Shown here: piece after piece, positions 37,245-48,450 of the stretch
Layout of the letters: every line of letters begins with the position of its first letter
Position numbering within the stretch: position 1 is the first letter of the stretch
Assembly: GCF_030704535.1 (NCBI RefSeq)
Contig: NC_081815.1
Location: forward strand, 3,916,501-3,980,500
Direction of reading: 5' to 3'
Length of the DNA stretch: 64,000 nt
Source: Vitis vinifera
Lineage: Eukaryota > Streptophyta > Magnoliopsida > Vitales > Vitaceae
Made by a program: the position numbers and the translations under genes
Notes under the pieces: generated by a model
Databases searched by the model: none
The model's input: the letters and a program-made list of their open reading frames with translations, nothing else
What the model was told of the DNA's origin: nothing

Positions 37245-39233
37245 ATGCTCTCCCAAACTAAATTTCAGTTATTCAAGTTCACTTCCCTCCATTTCCTCTC
37301 AAAGCCACTCCACTTATCTACCTCCTCACACTTCACCAAGAAATCATGCATATTCCTTCTCAAGAACTGCAAATCCATGCAACACCTCAAACAAATCCAA
37401 ACCCAGATCCTCCGAACTGGATTCCACCAAAGCGGCGACACCCTCAACAAGTTCATGGTCTGCTGCACAGACCCATCGATTGGAAATTTGCACTACGCGG
37501 AGAGAATCTTCAATTACATTGATATCCCAGGTTTGTTCATATACAATCTCGTGATCAAAGCATTTACGAAGAATGGTAGTTTCAGGAAAGCTGTTTTGCT
37601 CTTTAGACAATTGAGAGAGGAGGGGTTGTCTCCTGATAATTTTACGTACCCGTTTGTTTTTAAGGCTATTGGATGTTTAGGGGAGGTTCGGGAGGGTGAA
37701 AAGGTTTATGGGTTTGTGGTGAAGAGTGGACTTGAGTTTGATACTTACGTTTGTAACTCACTCATGGACATGTATGCTGAAGTGGGTAGGGTTCAGAATT
37801 TGAGGCAGGTGTTTGAGGAAATGCCTCAGAGAGATGTGGTTTCTTGGAATGTTTTGATTTCTGGGTATGTGAAGTGTAGGAGATATGAGGATGCGGTTGA
37901 TGTTTTTCGGCGTATGCAACAGCAGAGTAGTTTGAGGCCTAATGAAGCTACTGTTGTGAGCACTCTTTCAGCTTGTATAGCGTTGAAAATGTTGGAACTT
38001 GGGAAGGAAATTCATCGTTATGTTAGAGAGCAACTTGGATTCACTATTAAAATAGGGAATGCATTGGTAGACATGTACTGTAAGTGTGGGCATTTGAGTA
38101 TTGCCCGAGAAATTTTCAATGACATGCCAATCAAAACTGTGATTTGTTGGACTAGTATGGTGTCTGGATATGTAAATTGTGGTCAGCTTGATGAAGCCAG
38201 AGAACTCTTCGAGAGAAGTCCAGTCAGAGATGTTGTTCTTTGGACGGCTATGATTAATGGGTATGTGCAGTTTAACCGTTTTGATGATGCAGTAGCCCTC
38301 TTTCGAGAGATGCAAATCAAAAGGGTCAGTCCTGATCGGTTCACATTGGTTGCTCTTCTCACTGGTTGTGCTCAGTTGGGAACTCTGGAGCAAGGGAAAT
38401 GGATCCATGGATACATAGATGAAAATAAAATTATGATAGATGCAGTTGTTGGTACAGCTCTCATTGAAATGTATGCAAAATGTGGGTTCATAGAGAAATC
38501 ACTGGAGATTTTCAATGGTTTAAAAGAAAAGGATACAGCTTCATGGACCTCAATCATTTGTGGGCTGGCTATGAATGGCAAGACAAGCAAAGCACTTGAG
38601 TTATTCGCAGAAATGGTACAAACTGGTGTTAAACCTGATGATATCACCTTCATTGGTGTTTTAAGTGCTTGTAGTCATGGAGGATTGGTGGAGGAAGGTC
38701 GGAAACATTTTAGATCCATGACCGCAGTTTATCAAATTGAGCCTAAGTTAGAACACTATGGGTGTCTGATTGACCTCCTTGGTCGTGCTGGGCAGTTAGA
38801 TGAAGCAGAGGAGTTGATAGAGAAGAGTCCAAATGTAAACAATGAGGTTATAGTTCCACTTTATGGTGCTTTGCTTAGCGCTTGCAGAACCCACGGCAAC
38901 GTTGAGATGGGTGAAAGAGTGGCTAAACGGCTTGTGGGTATTGAATCAGGTGATTCCAGTGTTCATACGCTTCTTGCCAATATCTATGCTTCTGCAGACA
39001 GGTGGGAAGATGTAACGAAAGTGAGAAGAAAGATGAAAGATTTGGGCGTAAAGAAGGTACCTGGGTGTAGTTCAGTTGAGGTTAATGGCATTGTCCATGA
39101 ATTTCTGGTTGGAGATGCATCTCACCCAGAAATGAGGGAGATTTATTCTATGCTGGATAGTATAGCTAAGCCGTTGTTGGGTTTAGATGAAAATGAAATG
39201 GAGGGAGAAATCCCAGTTCCTGTACTTTTGTGA
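37245..39233 (+). CDS. Pentatricopeptide repeat protein, PLS/E class (At1g31430-like)
   Basis: Organelle-targeted RNA-binding protein, 662 residues, no intron. The frame opens at 37233 with TTG; the first ATG is 37245 (MLSQTKF...), followed by a hydroxylated and basic N-terminus consistent with a transit peptide. P/L/S repeats carry signatures such as NSLMDMYAEVG, DVVSWNVLISGY, GNALVDMYCKCG, DVVLWTAMINGYVQFNRFD and LTGCAQLGTLEQGKWIHGYI. The last strings match Arabidopsis At1g31430 closely in memory. E/E+ motifs follow (LSACRTHGN, KKVPGCSSVEVNGIVHEF). There is no DYW domain: the protein ends at EIPVPVLL about 30 residues after E+. It would therefore need a partner deaminase if it is an editing factor (inference). 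Confidence 0.93.
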   Translation: MLSQTKFQLFKFTSLHFLSKPLHLSTSSHFTKKSCIFLLKNCKSMQHLKQIQTQILRTGFHQSGDTLNKFMVCCTDPSIGNLHYAERIFNYIDIPGLFIYNLVIKAFTKNGSFRKAVLLFRQLREEGLSPDNFTYPFVFKAIGCLGEVREGEKVYGFVVKSGLEFDTYVCNSLMDMYAEVGRVQNLRQVFEEMPQRDVVSWNVLISGYVKCRRYEDAVDVFRRMQQQSSLRPNEATVVSTLSACIALKMLELGKEIHRYVREQLGFTIKIGNALVDMYCKCGHLSIAREIFNDMPIKTVICWTSMVSGYVNCGQLDEARELFERSPVRDVVLWTAMINGYVQFNRFDDAVALFREMQIKRVSPDRFTLVALLTGCAQLGTLEQGKWIHGYIDENKIMIDAVVGTALIEMYAKCGFIEKSLEIFNGLKEKDTASWTSIICGLAMNGKTSKALELFAEMVQTGVKPDDITFIGVLSACSHGGLVEEGRKHFRSMTAVYQIEPKLEHYGCLIDLLGRAGQLDEAEELIEKSPNVNNEVIVPLYGALLSACRTHGNVEMGERVAKRLVGIESGDSSVHTLLANIYASADRWEDVTKVRRKMKDLGVKKVPGCSSVEVNGIVHEFLVGDASHPEMREIYSMLDSIAKPLLGLDENEMEGEIPVPVLL

Positions 39234-40398
39234 TGAATGGAGCTTTTTTTTGCGAATTTTTCCAGCTCAAATCGGAAGATGTGGAAGATCTGCAATTTTT
39301 CTCGACATCACACATTGCTTTTGCTATTGAATAAGTAGGTAGAAAACAAAGAGTTTCTCAGCAGTGGATCCAGCTATCTAAGAAAATTTTCTTGCAACGA
39401 GGAGAGGCCGTAAAAGGATTTTTGCTTGATTTTGTGGCGTTTAGGGTGCTTGTTTGAAGATGTTGAAGATTTTGAGAAGAGTAAGACATTCTTCAGCTAG
39501 TTCCAACGCCTCAGCCTGATTTTTGGAACATTCCAAAGGTTTGGGCGCTACTTTGTGACCAACCCACACAATCTGTAGAAGTGGCTCACAGAAATGGAAC
39601 AAAATATTTTGATTCCAATGCTGAAGCTTCAAGGAATTGTTTGTGCATAAAAAGATAAGGTTATGATCATCTGCAGATAAAACCATGAATGAAGCTAGCA
39701 GGCTGGAGGTATATATTGAAGAGGACCCTGAGACGCAGCATGGAAGAGTCACAATATTAACCAGGGTAGAATTACCAAAGACGAGGGGTGGCTGATACTC
39801 CTGGCTGTCTGCATTTGATGTGAGGTCCAAGAATGAGGAAGGGTAGAATTACTCAAGGCATTTGAGCTGTGGCTAAAACACTCTTTAAGGCACTCGGCCT
39901 TTGCATTTTGTATTTATGATCATATCTTGGTAACATATATAAAAAATCACTGAATGCCCTTAAGTGGGATTTTTTGGGTCCCATTAGGCATTATAACATA
40001 TACTAATCGTCAAACTGCTCCTTGGCTATACCTCATACTTTACTCATAAAAGGAATACTACCAGCAGGCAAACATTCTCCTCCAAGAAAACATACACTAC
40101 GAGAACTATTAATATGATAACAACATTATTCTAAAATATAAGCAGTAAAGCTATTGTTTATTTACTCCACTACCGAATTGAAAAAACAAAGCTCTAAGCA
40201 TTATGTCACTGGTCACATAAGGATTGCAACCTTATCTCGTTACCAATGTAACATATCTTCTAAAATGACTCTAGAAAACTAGACCCACCATTATAATGTG
40301 ATTTCCATGCATCAGCATCCAGGCTCAATAATACATGGCGTTGGATCCTGTGATGGTCACCTACAAAATTTGGGGTAAAAGCACACCATTCCTAGGGT
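39234..40398. other. Spacer; one minus-strand frame of uncertain status
   Basis: No sure gene. A minus-strand frame 39441-39827 (opened by TTG) runs about 129 codons and reads protein-like. It contains a good splice-acceptor context (TTTTATCTGCAG) just before GATGATCATAACC, so it could be the 3' exon of a lost or unrecognised gene. I cannot assign a family. Confidence 0.3.
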
Positions 40399-40614
40399 TT
40401 AATTTGGAGAAGCCTTTGAAGTCATAACCACCATCATCTTATCAACACTTTCCATGGATGCGGCCGGGGCGTAGTCATAATCCCCATCGTCATCATCTCC
40501 ATCTCCTTCTGTACGCGCAGCTGGGGCGTAATCGTATCCATCATCGCCATCATCATCTCCATCTGTATGCGTCTTCCACCATGAGCCAATGACCTTTTTG
40601 GAAATGGGAAACAT
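40399..40614 (-). CDS. Small acidic protein with two YDYAPAA repeats
   Basis: 71 residues, ATG at 40614-40612. The N-terminus is MFPISKKVIGSWWK. Two consecutive copies of an acidic unit follow: DGDDDGDDGYDYAPAA (about 18-33) and EGDGDDDDGDYDYAPAA (about 36-52), then an 18-residue tail. No signal peptide or membrane segment. A minus-strand TATA box and a G-box lie upstream at sensible distances, supporting transcription. The neighbouring gene at 42457-42654 ends with the same acidic YDFAPAA block. I do not recognise a named family. Conserved Tyr in an Asp context suggests a possible modification or metal/protein-binding tail, but that is speculation. Confidence 0.65.
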   Translation of the reverse strand: MFPISKKVIGSWWKTHTDGDDDGDDGYDYAPAARTEGDGDDDDGDYDYAPAASMESVDKMMVVMTSKASPN

Positions 40615-40745
40615 TTTCTATATGGAGTTCTGGAACAAAGAAAGAAGAAGAGCAGAATTGGAGGTGGGTTTCCTTTGACAGGGCTAGGACTTTGTGGAGG
40701 TTGGGGTATTTGGGTTGAATTAGAAAGGAATTCGAAGACGGTGAT

Positions 40746-40789
40746 TATATAGAAGGTAGAGAAGGCGCTGGCGTAAGGTATACACGTGG
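40746..40789 (-). promoter_or_regulatory. TATA box and ABRE/G-box of the small acidic gene
   Basis: The minus strand has CTATATA at 40752-40746 and a CACGTG core at 40783-40788 within ACACGTGG. The G-box lies about 35 bp upstream of the TATA box, with a second ACGTGG at 40838-40843. ACACGTGG is the ABA-response element type, so stress or ABA control is inferred. The predicted start is near 40718, leaving a leader of about 100 bp. Confidence 0.5.
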
Positions 40790-40843
40790 GGATCTGTGGA
40801 GTGATGCATGAAGGTTGTGCATGGCCCAATGCCACTGAAACGT

Positions 40844-42456
40844 GGTGCCACATGATTCCGCCACCTAGGATACCAAATGATAAGTCAGCAGACATGTAGG
40901 AAAAACCGCAAGTGACAACACCACCTTGGGTCAATGGAAAATGAGAGGCTTTTTGCCAGGTGGAGAGACAGCTAAATCTGGAAAGCTAGTGAATGCCTTT
41001 TGAAGTGGGTTCTACTTCTCCATAGGCCATAGACCATTCCGCTAAATTTCAGCCCAGGAATCTCTAAATAGTACTCATTCATGTGAGTGATGATATGACA
41101 GGGCATAAGTGGTTCCAACAAAGGGCGCCCTTGTGGAGCCCAACTTTCCAAGTTATGGTCACTTTCGTTTTTTTCCTTCAATGTGGTATCTGGACTTCTG
41201 GGGTTGCTCATGAGGCAACCAGCAGGAGACGCTTGGCGAAAGGTCAACTTGGTGTTAAGTCTGGCTTAAAAGCTGGCTTCTGAAACTAACTACTGTAATT
41301 GGCTTAGTTAGCCCTGTTAATTACACCTAAGTACTGACCAAAAATTTGAAGAAATATAACAGTAGAATACATACATTTGTATTAGTATATATTGTGAAAA
41401 CCCAAGAAAATAAGAGTAGGACCTACCATTATATTTCTCGGTTTACCTAATACATGTTGCTGATCGTGATGGGTAAAATTGCAACTGACTGAAAATGGGG
41501 ACTAGTAACATGACTTAATTTATATTCAATTGTGGAGAAACTTTTTCTAATTCTAGCTATAGCCCAATATTAATCGGAAATCCTTACTTAGATCTAAGAC
41601 AACCTTACTTGTCATAGAGCTATACAACTTGCAAATTTATTCAGTGATCGTATAGGTTAGAAATGAAGATGAAACAAAAAGAAAGAGGAAAGAATTAAGA
41701 AGAAGTTGAAGAAGATAATGCTCAAGATGAGATAATTGCATGATCAACAATGACCCAAAAAGTTCAACTTGTTTTCAATCTTATAAATTTACAAGAATAA
41801 AGAAGACCGGAAAAGGAATGAAAGAATGATGTATGCTTGCTTTAATTAACTCAGAGGTGATGTGCATGAACATAATTAATCCAATCTTCGTACTATTCAT
41901 GCGGACCAAAACCTCGTACTACGAATAAATACTGTGATGATACCATACAGACAACAAAACTCCGAAATCATTCATTGTTAATCAGTGTTTTAAGAAGACT
42001 TTTTCTTTAATTAATCAACAACCATTTGATTTTCTAGAGTTTCCTCTATCATGGGCCGGTGTAGTCATATTGTATTGCATCCATCATCATACATTCAAGC
42101 TGTTCGGATTAATGGAGCCCAATCATTAAAGTGCATACATCATCAGGGGATGCAATGATGGCATCTTACTATTACAATTATGATGATGATGATTAAAGTA
42201 TTATTAGCTATCCCCATCACAAATTTTCATGTTTATCAGGCTCAGGTCACCACATCCACCCAGAAGCATATTTGTTTAGTACAAAAGGCATTCTATGATC
42301 ATAATATTAATATTGATCATTACTTAATTTATCATCACACTACACCTCATTAGCAGCAGTCTTGTTGGAATATATATCATCCACCAACGAAGAGCTGCCC
42401 ATCGACTAAATTACAAACTCCCGAGCTAGAGTTTTAATCAGCTACCGATTCTCCCT
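40844..42456. other. Spacer between the two small acidic genes
   Basis: No coding region recognised. Includes AT-rich sequence and short ATC/ATG-rich stretches (42140-42200). The right part is the 3' flank of the gene ending at 42457. Confidence 0.5.
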
Positions 42457-42654
42457 TCACGCAGCTGGGGCGAAATCATAACCGCCATCACCGTCGTCGT
42501 CGTCTCCGTCGCCTTCTCTGGGTGCAGTGAGGGCATAGTAGCAGCCTCCATTGTCATTTGTACAGTAAACATGCCCATGCTTATCGTGCTCTCCACGAAC
42601 ATGACCATCGTGCATCATGGACTGTGAGTCGATCGCCATTGAAATACTGGACAT
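42457..42654 (-). CDS. Small acidic protein ending YDFAPAA
   Basis: 65 residues from the ATG at 42654-42652; the frame opens two codons earlier with GTG, which is not used as a plant start. The N-terminal half is rich in Met, Ser, His and Gly (DGHVRGEHDKHGHVYC) with two Cys. The C-terminus is EGDGDDDDGDGGYDFAPAA and then stop. This block matches the second repeat of the protein at 40399-40614, while the N-termini are unrelated by eye. A TATA box lies about 115 bp upstream of the ATG. The His/Asp content could bind metal ions (inference). No known family recognised. Confidence 0.65.
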   Translation of the reverse strand: MSSISMAIDSQSMMHDGHVRGEHDKHGHVYCTNDNGGCYYALTAPREGDGDDDDGDGGYDFAPAA

Positions 42655-42763
42655 TTTCACTAGCGGTTAATGGGCGGATCAAAGTTGAAGAAGAAGCGAC
42701 AATTGAGAGGAAATATTCAGAAAGGAGCTTGGTTGTTGAGAAACTGAGTGCTCCTAGGATGAA

Positions 42764-42770
42764 CTTATAG
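42764..42770 (-). promoter_or_regulatory. TATA box of the second small acidic gene
   Basis: CTATAAG on the minus strand, about 110 bp upstream of the ATG at 42654. It predicts a leader of roughly 80 bp. Confidence 0.4.
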
Positions 42771-45719
42771 GGAGAAAAAGTTGTAGGGTTTGGTGCAAGT
42801 GCGATAGAGACGAAAGAAAATAAAGGCGGAACCTGCAGGCTTGGTCCAAGGTGCAGGTTGGCTCGTGGAGAGGTGTGTCATAGTGCTCGAGAAGTGTGTA
42901 GGCACGCGAAAATACGTGCCATGGGAGGCCTAGTTGGCACCTCTTGGAACACAATTGCATGGCTAACAGTTGGAATTTGTGGACAAGCTAGCTTTTTCAT
43001 GTGGGGTGTGTGTGTGCATTGATATGCTGATAGAAAGCTACTTCTGATATTTATTCTGATGCAGTGTAAAGGCAATGGAAAAGTATTTCAGAAAGGGGAA
43101 CTAAGGATATGTACAAAAAAACCATCACGAGATTGGAGTAATATAAATATTGAACCGACGCTCTATATATTCCATTACATCTCTAATCACCTACTGGACC
43201 AATACTAACACCGGTAGTATATTTCCTAGCAATTGAAGGTGGAAAGAACATCAATTGTAGCATGCCATCCCTCTTAATTTGCTAGATCAGAAACCCACCT
43301 CTATGATGAAGTCAAAATTGACACTGCAAATGTGTAGACTGAGTCCAATTGGAGCCCCCATGTTAGGGTTGCAACTTGGTGGGTCCAATCCATGGCCAAA
43401 TGATCAGGACCGAGTTAGGAAGATTGAATATCTTAGATTCAGATTTAGGTTAGAAATTTTTTAATTTAAAATATTAAAGAATAATACAGGTTGAAAGTGT
43501 GAGCAATCCATCAAAACTCAAAGTCAAAGATTGTGATTTATTATTATTTTTTAGTTATATTATTCATTATTGTATTTAAAATATTAAAATGATAAAGAAA
43601 AAACTTTATGATTTCTTTTTTTTTTAATTATATTCTATTGAGGTGCAACAATAATGCTCTTAAGTTTGAAGATGGATCACCCAAATGATGAATTTTAGAA
43701 TGGTTTGTAAGGTATGATGTCAAATACCATAAAAGGTTTGACATATCCTCCTTGAATATCAATTGATTTTCAAATGAGATGATCAAAGTCAGATCTTAAA
43801 TATTTAATTAATAAATATATCATTTTTGTTTAATAGTTAAAGTATCTTTGAATACTGAAAATTAAATTTGGAGTTATCATATATGTTAAATTAATAACTA
43901 TGATATATTTTATCACTTTTAAGACATATTTGGATTTAACACCTATTTTATTAATATACTTTATATTTTATTATTTGAAAATAATTATTTTATTTATTGG
44001 AAACCCCATTTTAGGTCTTTGTTGTTTTTTAAATATGTGGGAAAACGTGAATTATGGTTGTAAATTAATGACTTGCATTTTGCAGTGTATAGTAATTATG
44101 CAAGTTTAGGAGAGTTTGTTTATAACAGCCATAATTCCTAGAATTAAGTTAATTTAGTTAGTTTTCTATTTTATTAGAGTATCCCATAAATTATGGGATT
44201 TGATATAGCCTAGTAATTAGTTACCTTTTCTATAGTTAGGATTTTTTTTTTATATAAAGTTAACACCAAATGTAATTTTCTGAAATGTATGAAAATGAAA
44301 TTATTCCACCTCTCTCAATTTTCGTCAAAATAACACATAGGAACCATAAGAACCCTTGTTGCCCTTGGACTTAGAGTGGGATTTGGTGTCGATCGGATAT
44401 ATTGATGGACAAATTTAGTGTGAATTAGTCTTCTAACTCATTTATCCAAATTGGATTAAATTGAAAGACAAGTTTAGTATGAACTCATCCATCTTGTCCA
44501 AGTTGTAACCTTACCCATACACTTGTGAGCCAACCCAATAATTCCAACCCAACCCAAGTCATATCCCTACCTACCCACATAATTGTGAGCCGCCTAGTTT
44601 GAACTAACCTTGACATCCTTCGTACACCTGGCTTTCAATAGAAAAATAAGGGATGGTCTTCTACTTTCTAGAAGGGAAATTATTATCCGAATTATGGAAT
44701 TCTACTACTTGTTCCTTATCTGAAATTTATGGTACTGTTATAAGGGTAAGGATGATGAGTCATATATTATGTGGGGTTTATACGAGTTTGGGTTCAAAAT
44801 GATCAATTTTTTTTTCATGCTTCATCATTTAAATTTTCTTAAAATTTGTTTGACACACCCTTTTGAAAATATCATTTTAGTAAAAACCACATTTTAAACC
44901 TATTGTTTCAATACACACTTGAAAATTTTGTCTTGAAATTGTGGTTTTTGATTTATATAGAAATGGTATTTTCAAAATATAGTTTTAAACTAATTTTAAA
45001 AAATACATTATCTTGAACAATGATTTCAACATATGTCCAAAATTTATATTTTATTTGCCTAAATCCCAATTAGACCCAAAATTCTTATAAATGACTTAAT
45101 AAAATGTTAGATACTATTTCATAGGTTGACTTGGTTAGATGACGAAACTACTTGTAAATGATGACATAAGTTTTCCTATACATGATATGTTTGGGTTTGG
45201 AGTTTAATTTCTCAAGTTGACTTTATTCTTTGTTGTTTTCCTTTTCTTTTTTATTTGCTTTTTTTGCTTTCTTGTAATAATTCAAAAATGATGATAAAGA
45301 GCTTTTACAATCTATATTAACTTGAACTGCATTAATTTGAAAATTCATCTTTTAAGAGAATGTGGTTTTTCATTTATTAGATTTTTGACAAATTTACAAC
45401 AATTTTTTTACCATGAGATCGACCACTTGACGCAATACAAATTGTATCCTTAAAAGTCAATTTTGTTTGGAGGATTTTCAATTTCATTGAAATTTTTAAT
45501 AGTAAAATTCAATTTTGATAAAGGATGTGAGTTTTTAATTGAGGTTTTTTTATGGAGGATGGATGAGAAATTAGAATTGAAGAAGGAAAAGGCCAAAAAT
45601 GACTTCAAGATCAAGTTGTCTCCTTTGAACTTTTTCATTGAATTGAAGAGATGACTTTGATTTTGGTATATCCATGCATTTGATATGATTTCTTCTCATA
45701 TACTTTGTCATTTAAAAAA
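42771..45719. other. AT-rich spacer with a possible LTR remnant
   Basis: No gene recognised. The stretch about 44120-44400 looks like an LTR remnant: an AT-rich promoter-like part, TATATAAAG at 44251-44259, then a segment resembling an R/U5 region before TGGTGTCGATC. No partner repeat was found. Remaining frames (43900-44109, 45463-45654) are short and AT-driven. Confidence 0.35.
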
Positions 45720-46723
45720 TGAAGAATACTCTGTCAACACCTTAATCATTGGAATCTAATTTGTATTTTTATTTGAAAACTTAACAATACAATTTTCTGA
45801 TTCCTATGATTATTTAGAGTCTTGCAATAGCTTTTCGTATTTTGTCTCTTACTTGATGTACATATACATGCAAATAAAATATACAATCAAGAAGTCTTTT
45901 GAATACCTCCCTACATTTATAGAGTATTATAACCTCCTGCTTGAATGAGCCACTATCCCCCATCAAGTTGCTCTCTTTAACTTCCTAGAAATAATGACCA
46001 ACAAAACCATATTATAGAACTCTATGACCCTAGTCGATTCTCCTACACTTGTGAAAAAAAAAAGTAGACCTCCAATGATGTTATCACCATCAACTTCTTG
46101 AATGGACTTTCATGCCACCTTGGGCTTGGTCATCAAACCTATAACAATTTGACTTATTTTCACTTTTGTTGTCACCCATGACTAGTCTCTATGCCAAATT
46201 GATATCAACGACATGTTTCTTTAAGGCCACATTGAAGATGATGCTTATATGACTCAGCATTCAAGTTTCATTGATGATCAACATTCTCATCATATTTGTA
46301 AATTCAAAAATGCAATTTACAATCTCCCTTAAGTTCCCTAATCCTAATATAATGAATTCCATAGGTTTTTCATCTCTCAAGGTTTGTAAATCCTAAATCT
46401 ACGGCCTCCCTCCCTCTTCATCTACCATCATGGCATGTTGATCATTTTTTTGTTAATGTACTTTGCTGATATGATTGTCGCCATTAATTCAACTCTATCA
46501 GTTCAGCAATTTATCACATCAGTTGGCCATTTTCTCTTAAGGATCTAGGTCCACTCCACCATTTCCTTGGTGTCGAAGCCATTCAACAAGGAAACATATT
46601 TGTAATCTCTTCATCAAAGCCAATATGAAATATGTAAAGGAAGTTTCTAAATCACTCTCTTCAATAGAATCCTTTCGATTAAGTGATGGATCCTTTGTAT
46701 CAATGCTTCTCTCTACCATCAAG

Positions 46724-47759
46724 TAGAGTTATCCAATGGGTCATGTTAGGCTAGTAAGACCCAATGTTTAGTGGGTCATTACAGGCCAACATGTTGGACT
46801 AGTATGACTTACTTAAAAATCGTGTTTGATCGAGTTGACTCATGCAAACCAAATAGGTAGCCTAATATAACCCATAAGTTTGTGGGTCAATCGTGTTGTG
46901 CTATACTTAATGCCCATGACTCATGGGCCATTCACTTTATTAAAATTTTTAATTTAAATTTTTAAGTTATTTTGTCTTAATTTTTTTTCATTATTAAATG
47001 AAATTTCTTATTATTATTAAACCACTTCTAATAATTATAATTTTTATTTTTTATACACATCTAATAATTATACTTTTTATTTTTTATGTTTATATTTATA
47101 GAATTTGTAATTGTAAAATTTGTAGAAATGTTAATTTTTTGTTTTTAAAAATAGTAAAAAAAAAATTACACTTGAATTTGTTTTTTTTTTTAATCAAAAT
47201 AACAATAAATTTAAAATAATGGAATATAAAAGGAAATGAAATATAAAAAAATATATTTTATTCAATATTTCAACAAATTACATGAAAAAATATGGAGAAA
47301 AAAAATGTGAAAATTATATAGTTGATGAGAGGGGTATCATAGATATTTTATATAAAAAAAAATATTAATAGTGAATGATTTATTTATGTATCTTTTAAAC
47401 TAGTCATTGTTGGGAGGAGTAATATAGACATTTGACATGAAAAAATAAATAAAAATAACTATTGATTTACTTTTTTACCCTTCAAACTAATGTTATATAG
47501 TTGTTAAGAAGAGTATTATAGACATTTGATATGTAATAAATAATAAAAGTAAAAAGTGATATTTGAAATGATCAAGTAGGCTAGTACGACAGGCCGACAT
47601 GATGAGTCAGTATGACAAGTTGGCACGATGGCATGATGGGATGTCTCCTTAGGCTTAGCACAACTCACTACAATAATTGGGTTGTGTTGACCCATCTCAA
47701 CCTTTTGGTATATCGGGCCATAGGCCAAAATGGACTATACGACCCATTGGACAACTCTA
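46724..47759. mobile_element. Non-autonomous hAT DNA transposon, 1,036 bp
   Basis: Terminal inverted repeats TAGAGTTATCCAATGGGTC (left) and TAGAGTTGTCCAATGGGTC (right, complemented) differ at one base. They are flanked by 8-bp duplications CCATCAAG (46716-46723) and CCGTCAAG (47760-47767), also with one mismatch. 8-bp target duplications and TAG-type ends define hAT. Subterminal regions are rich in GGGTC, GGCC and GCACGA-like words as in plant hAT families, and the middle is very AT-rich with no transposase. It sits in a Copia relic. Confidence 0.82.
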
Positions 47760-48030
47760 CCGTCAAGTTATCAATACTTTTTAGTACTTAGGCTAGTTTC
47801 AAACCAAATATTAGCTTTATAATCAATAAGTTGTGTTAATGCCTTTGGCCTCGTCTACAATTTCTCACACATCATACCAAAATTGACATTTAGGATGGAA
47901 CCCCAAGCTTAGAGCATCATAAAATAAAAAAATAAAAAAAATGGTGATAATTTCATCTAAGACATTACTCGAGCAACACCTTAAACTGATTTGTGTTTCT
48001 ATTTGAAACACGGCTATACACTTTTTGGTT

Positions 48031-48082
48031 AGTTTCTAGTACCTATGTTTACATATAGTTTCTAGTACTTATGTTTACATAT
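48031..48082. repeat. 26-bp tandem repeat, two units
   Basis: AGTTTCTAGTAC(C/T)TATGTTTACATAT occurs twice back to back, with one difference. It lies in the right LTR-like part of the Copia relic. Confidence 0.8.
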
Positions 48083-48450
48083 AGCTTTGCAATAACTTTT
48101 CATATCTTGTCTTTTATGCTATGTATATTTATCGGTAAATAGGAAGTCTTTCCAATACTCTTGTCTTCATATCGTTAACCGTAAATTAAGATTTATAGGA
48201 GATCATCATGGCAAAAAAAATTTCTTTTTATTTTTTTAAAAGTTTGCAGTGAATGACCTTCTCATTTACCCACTAGAAAGAAATTGAGTGGCTGAAGTTG
48301 TTTGGGCCACTAAAATTTTGAGTTTCCCCTTGCAGCTTCAACCAATGTAAACCAATCGCCTTCTGGCTAAGGTTTATATGGTATCCGGTATTCCCAGCCG
48401 ATCCCAGCAAGGCCTATGTACAGTGCACCAAAAGACCGCCACTCCCACAC

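Larger units (their letters stand above)
45720..48170 (+). mobile_element. Copia (Ty1) retrotransposon relic, broken, carrying an hAT insertion
   Basis: Two similar segments, about 45720-45915 and 47960-48165, flank the region like LTRs. Shared strings include CAACACCTTAA and GCAATA(G/A)CTTTTC(G/A)TAT.TTGTCT. Between them, plus-strand sequence around 46530-46600 resembles the Copia reverse-transcriptase signature LGPLHHFLGVE. Sequence either side of the hAT insertion resembles the following RT/RNase H linker region. The relic is far shorter than an intact Copia element and clearly old, with many breaks. Confidence 0.6.

Noticed and set aside
40434-40934. 166-codon minus-strand frame across the small acidic gene and its promoter
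   Set aside because: It overlaps the acidic gene in another frame, and its end is a Met-rich shadow of the GAT/GAC repeats. It also crosses the TATA box.
44120-44400. LTR-looking segment with a TATATAAAG and TGGTGTCGATC
   Set aside because: Without a partner LTR or clear ends it cannot be called an element; only noted as a possible remnant.
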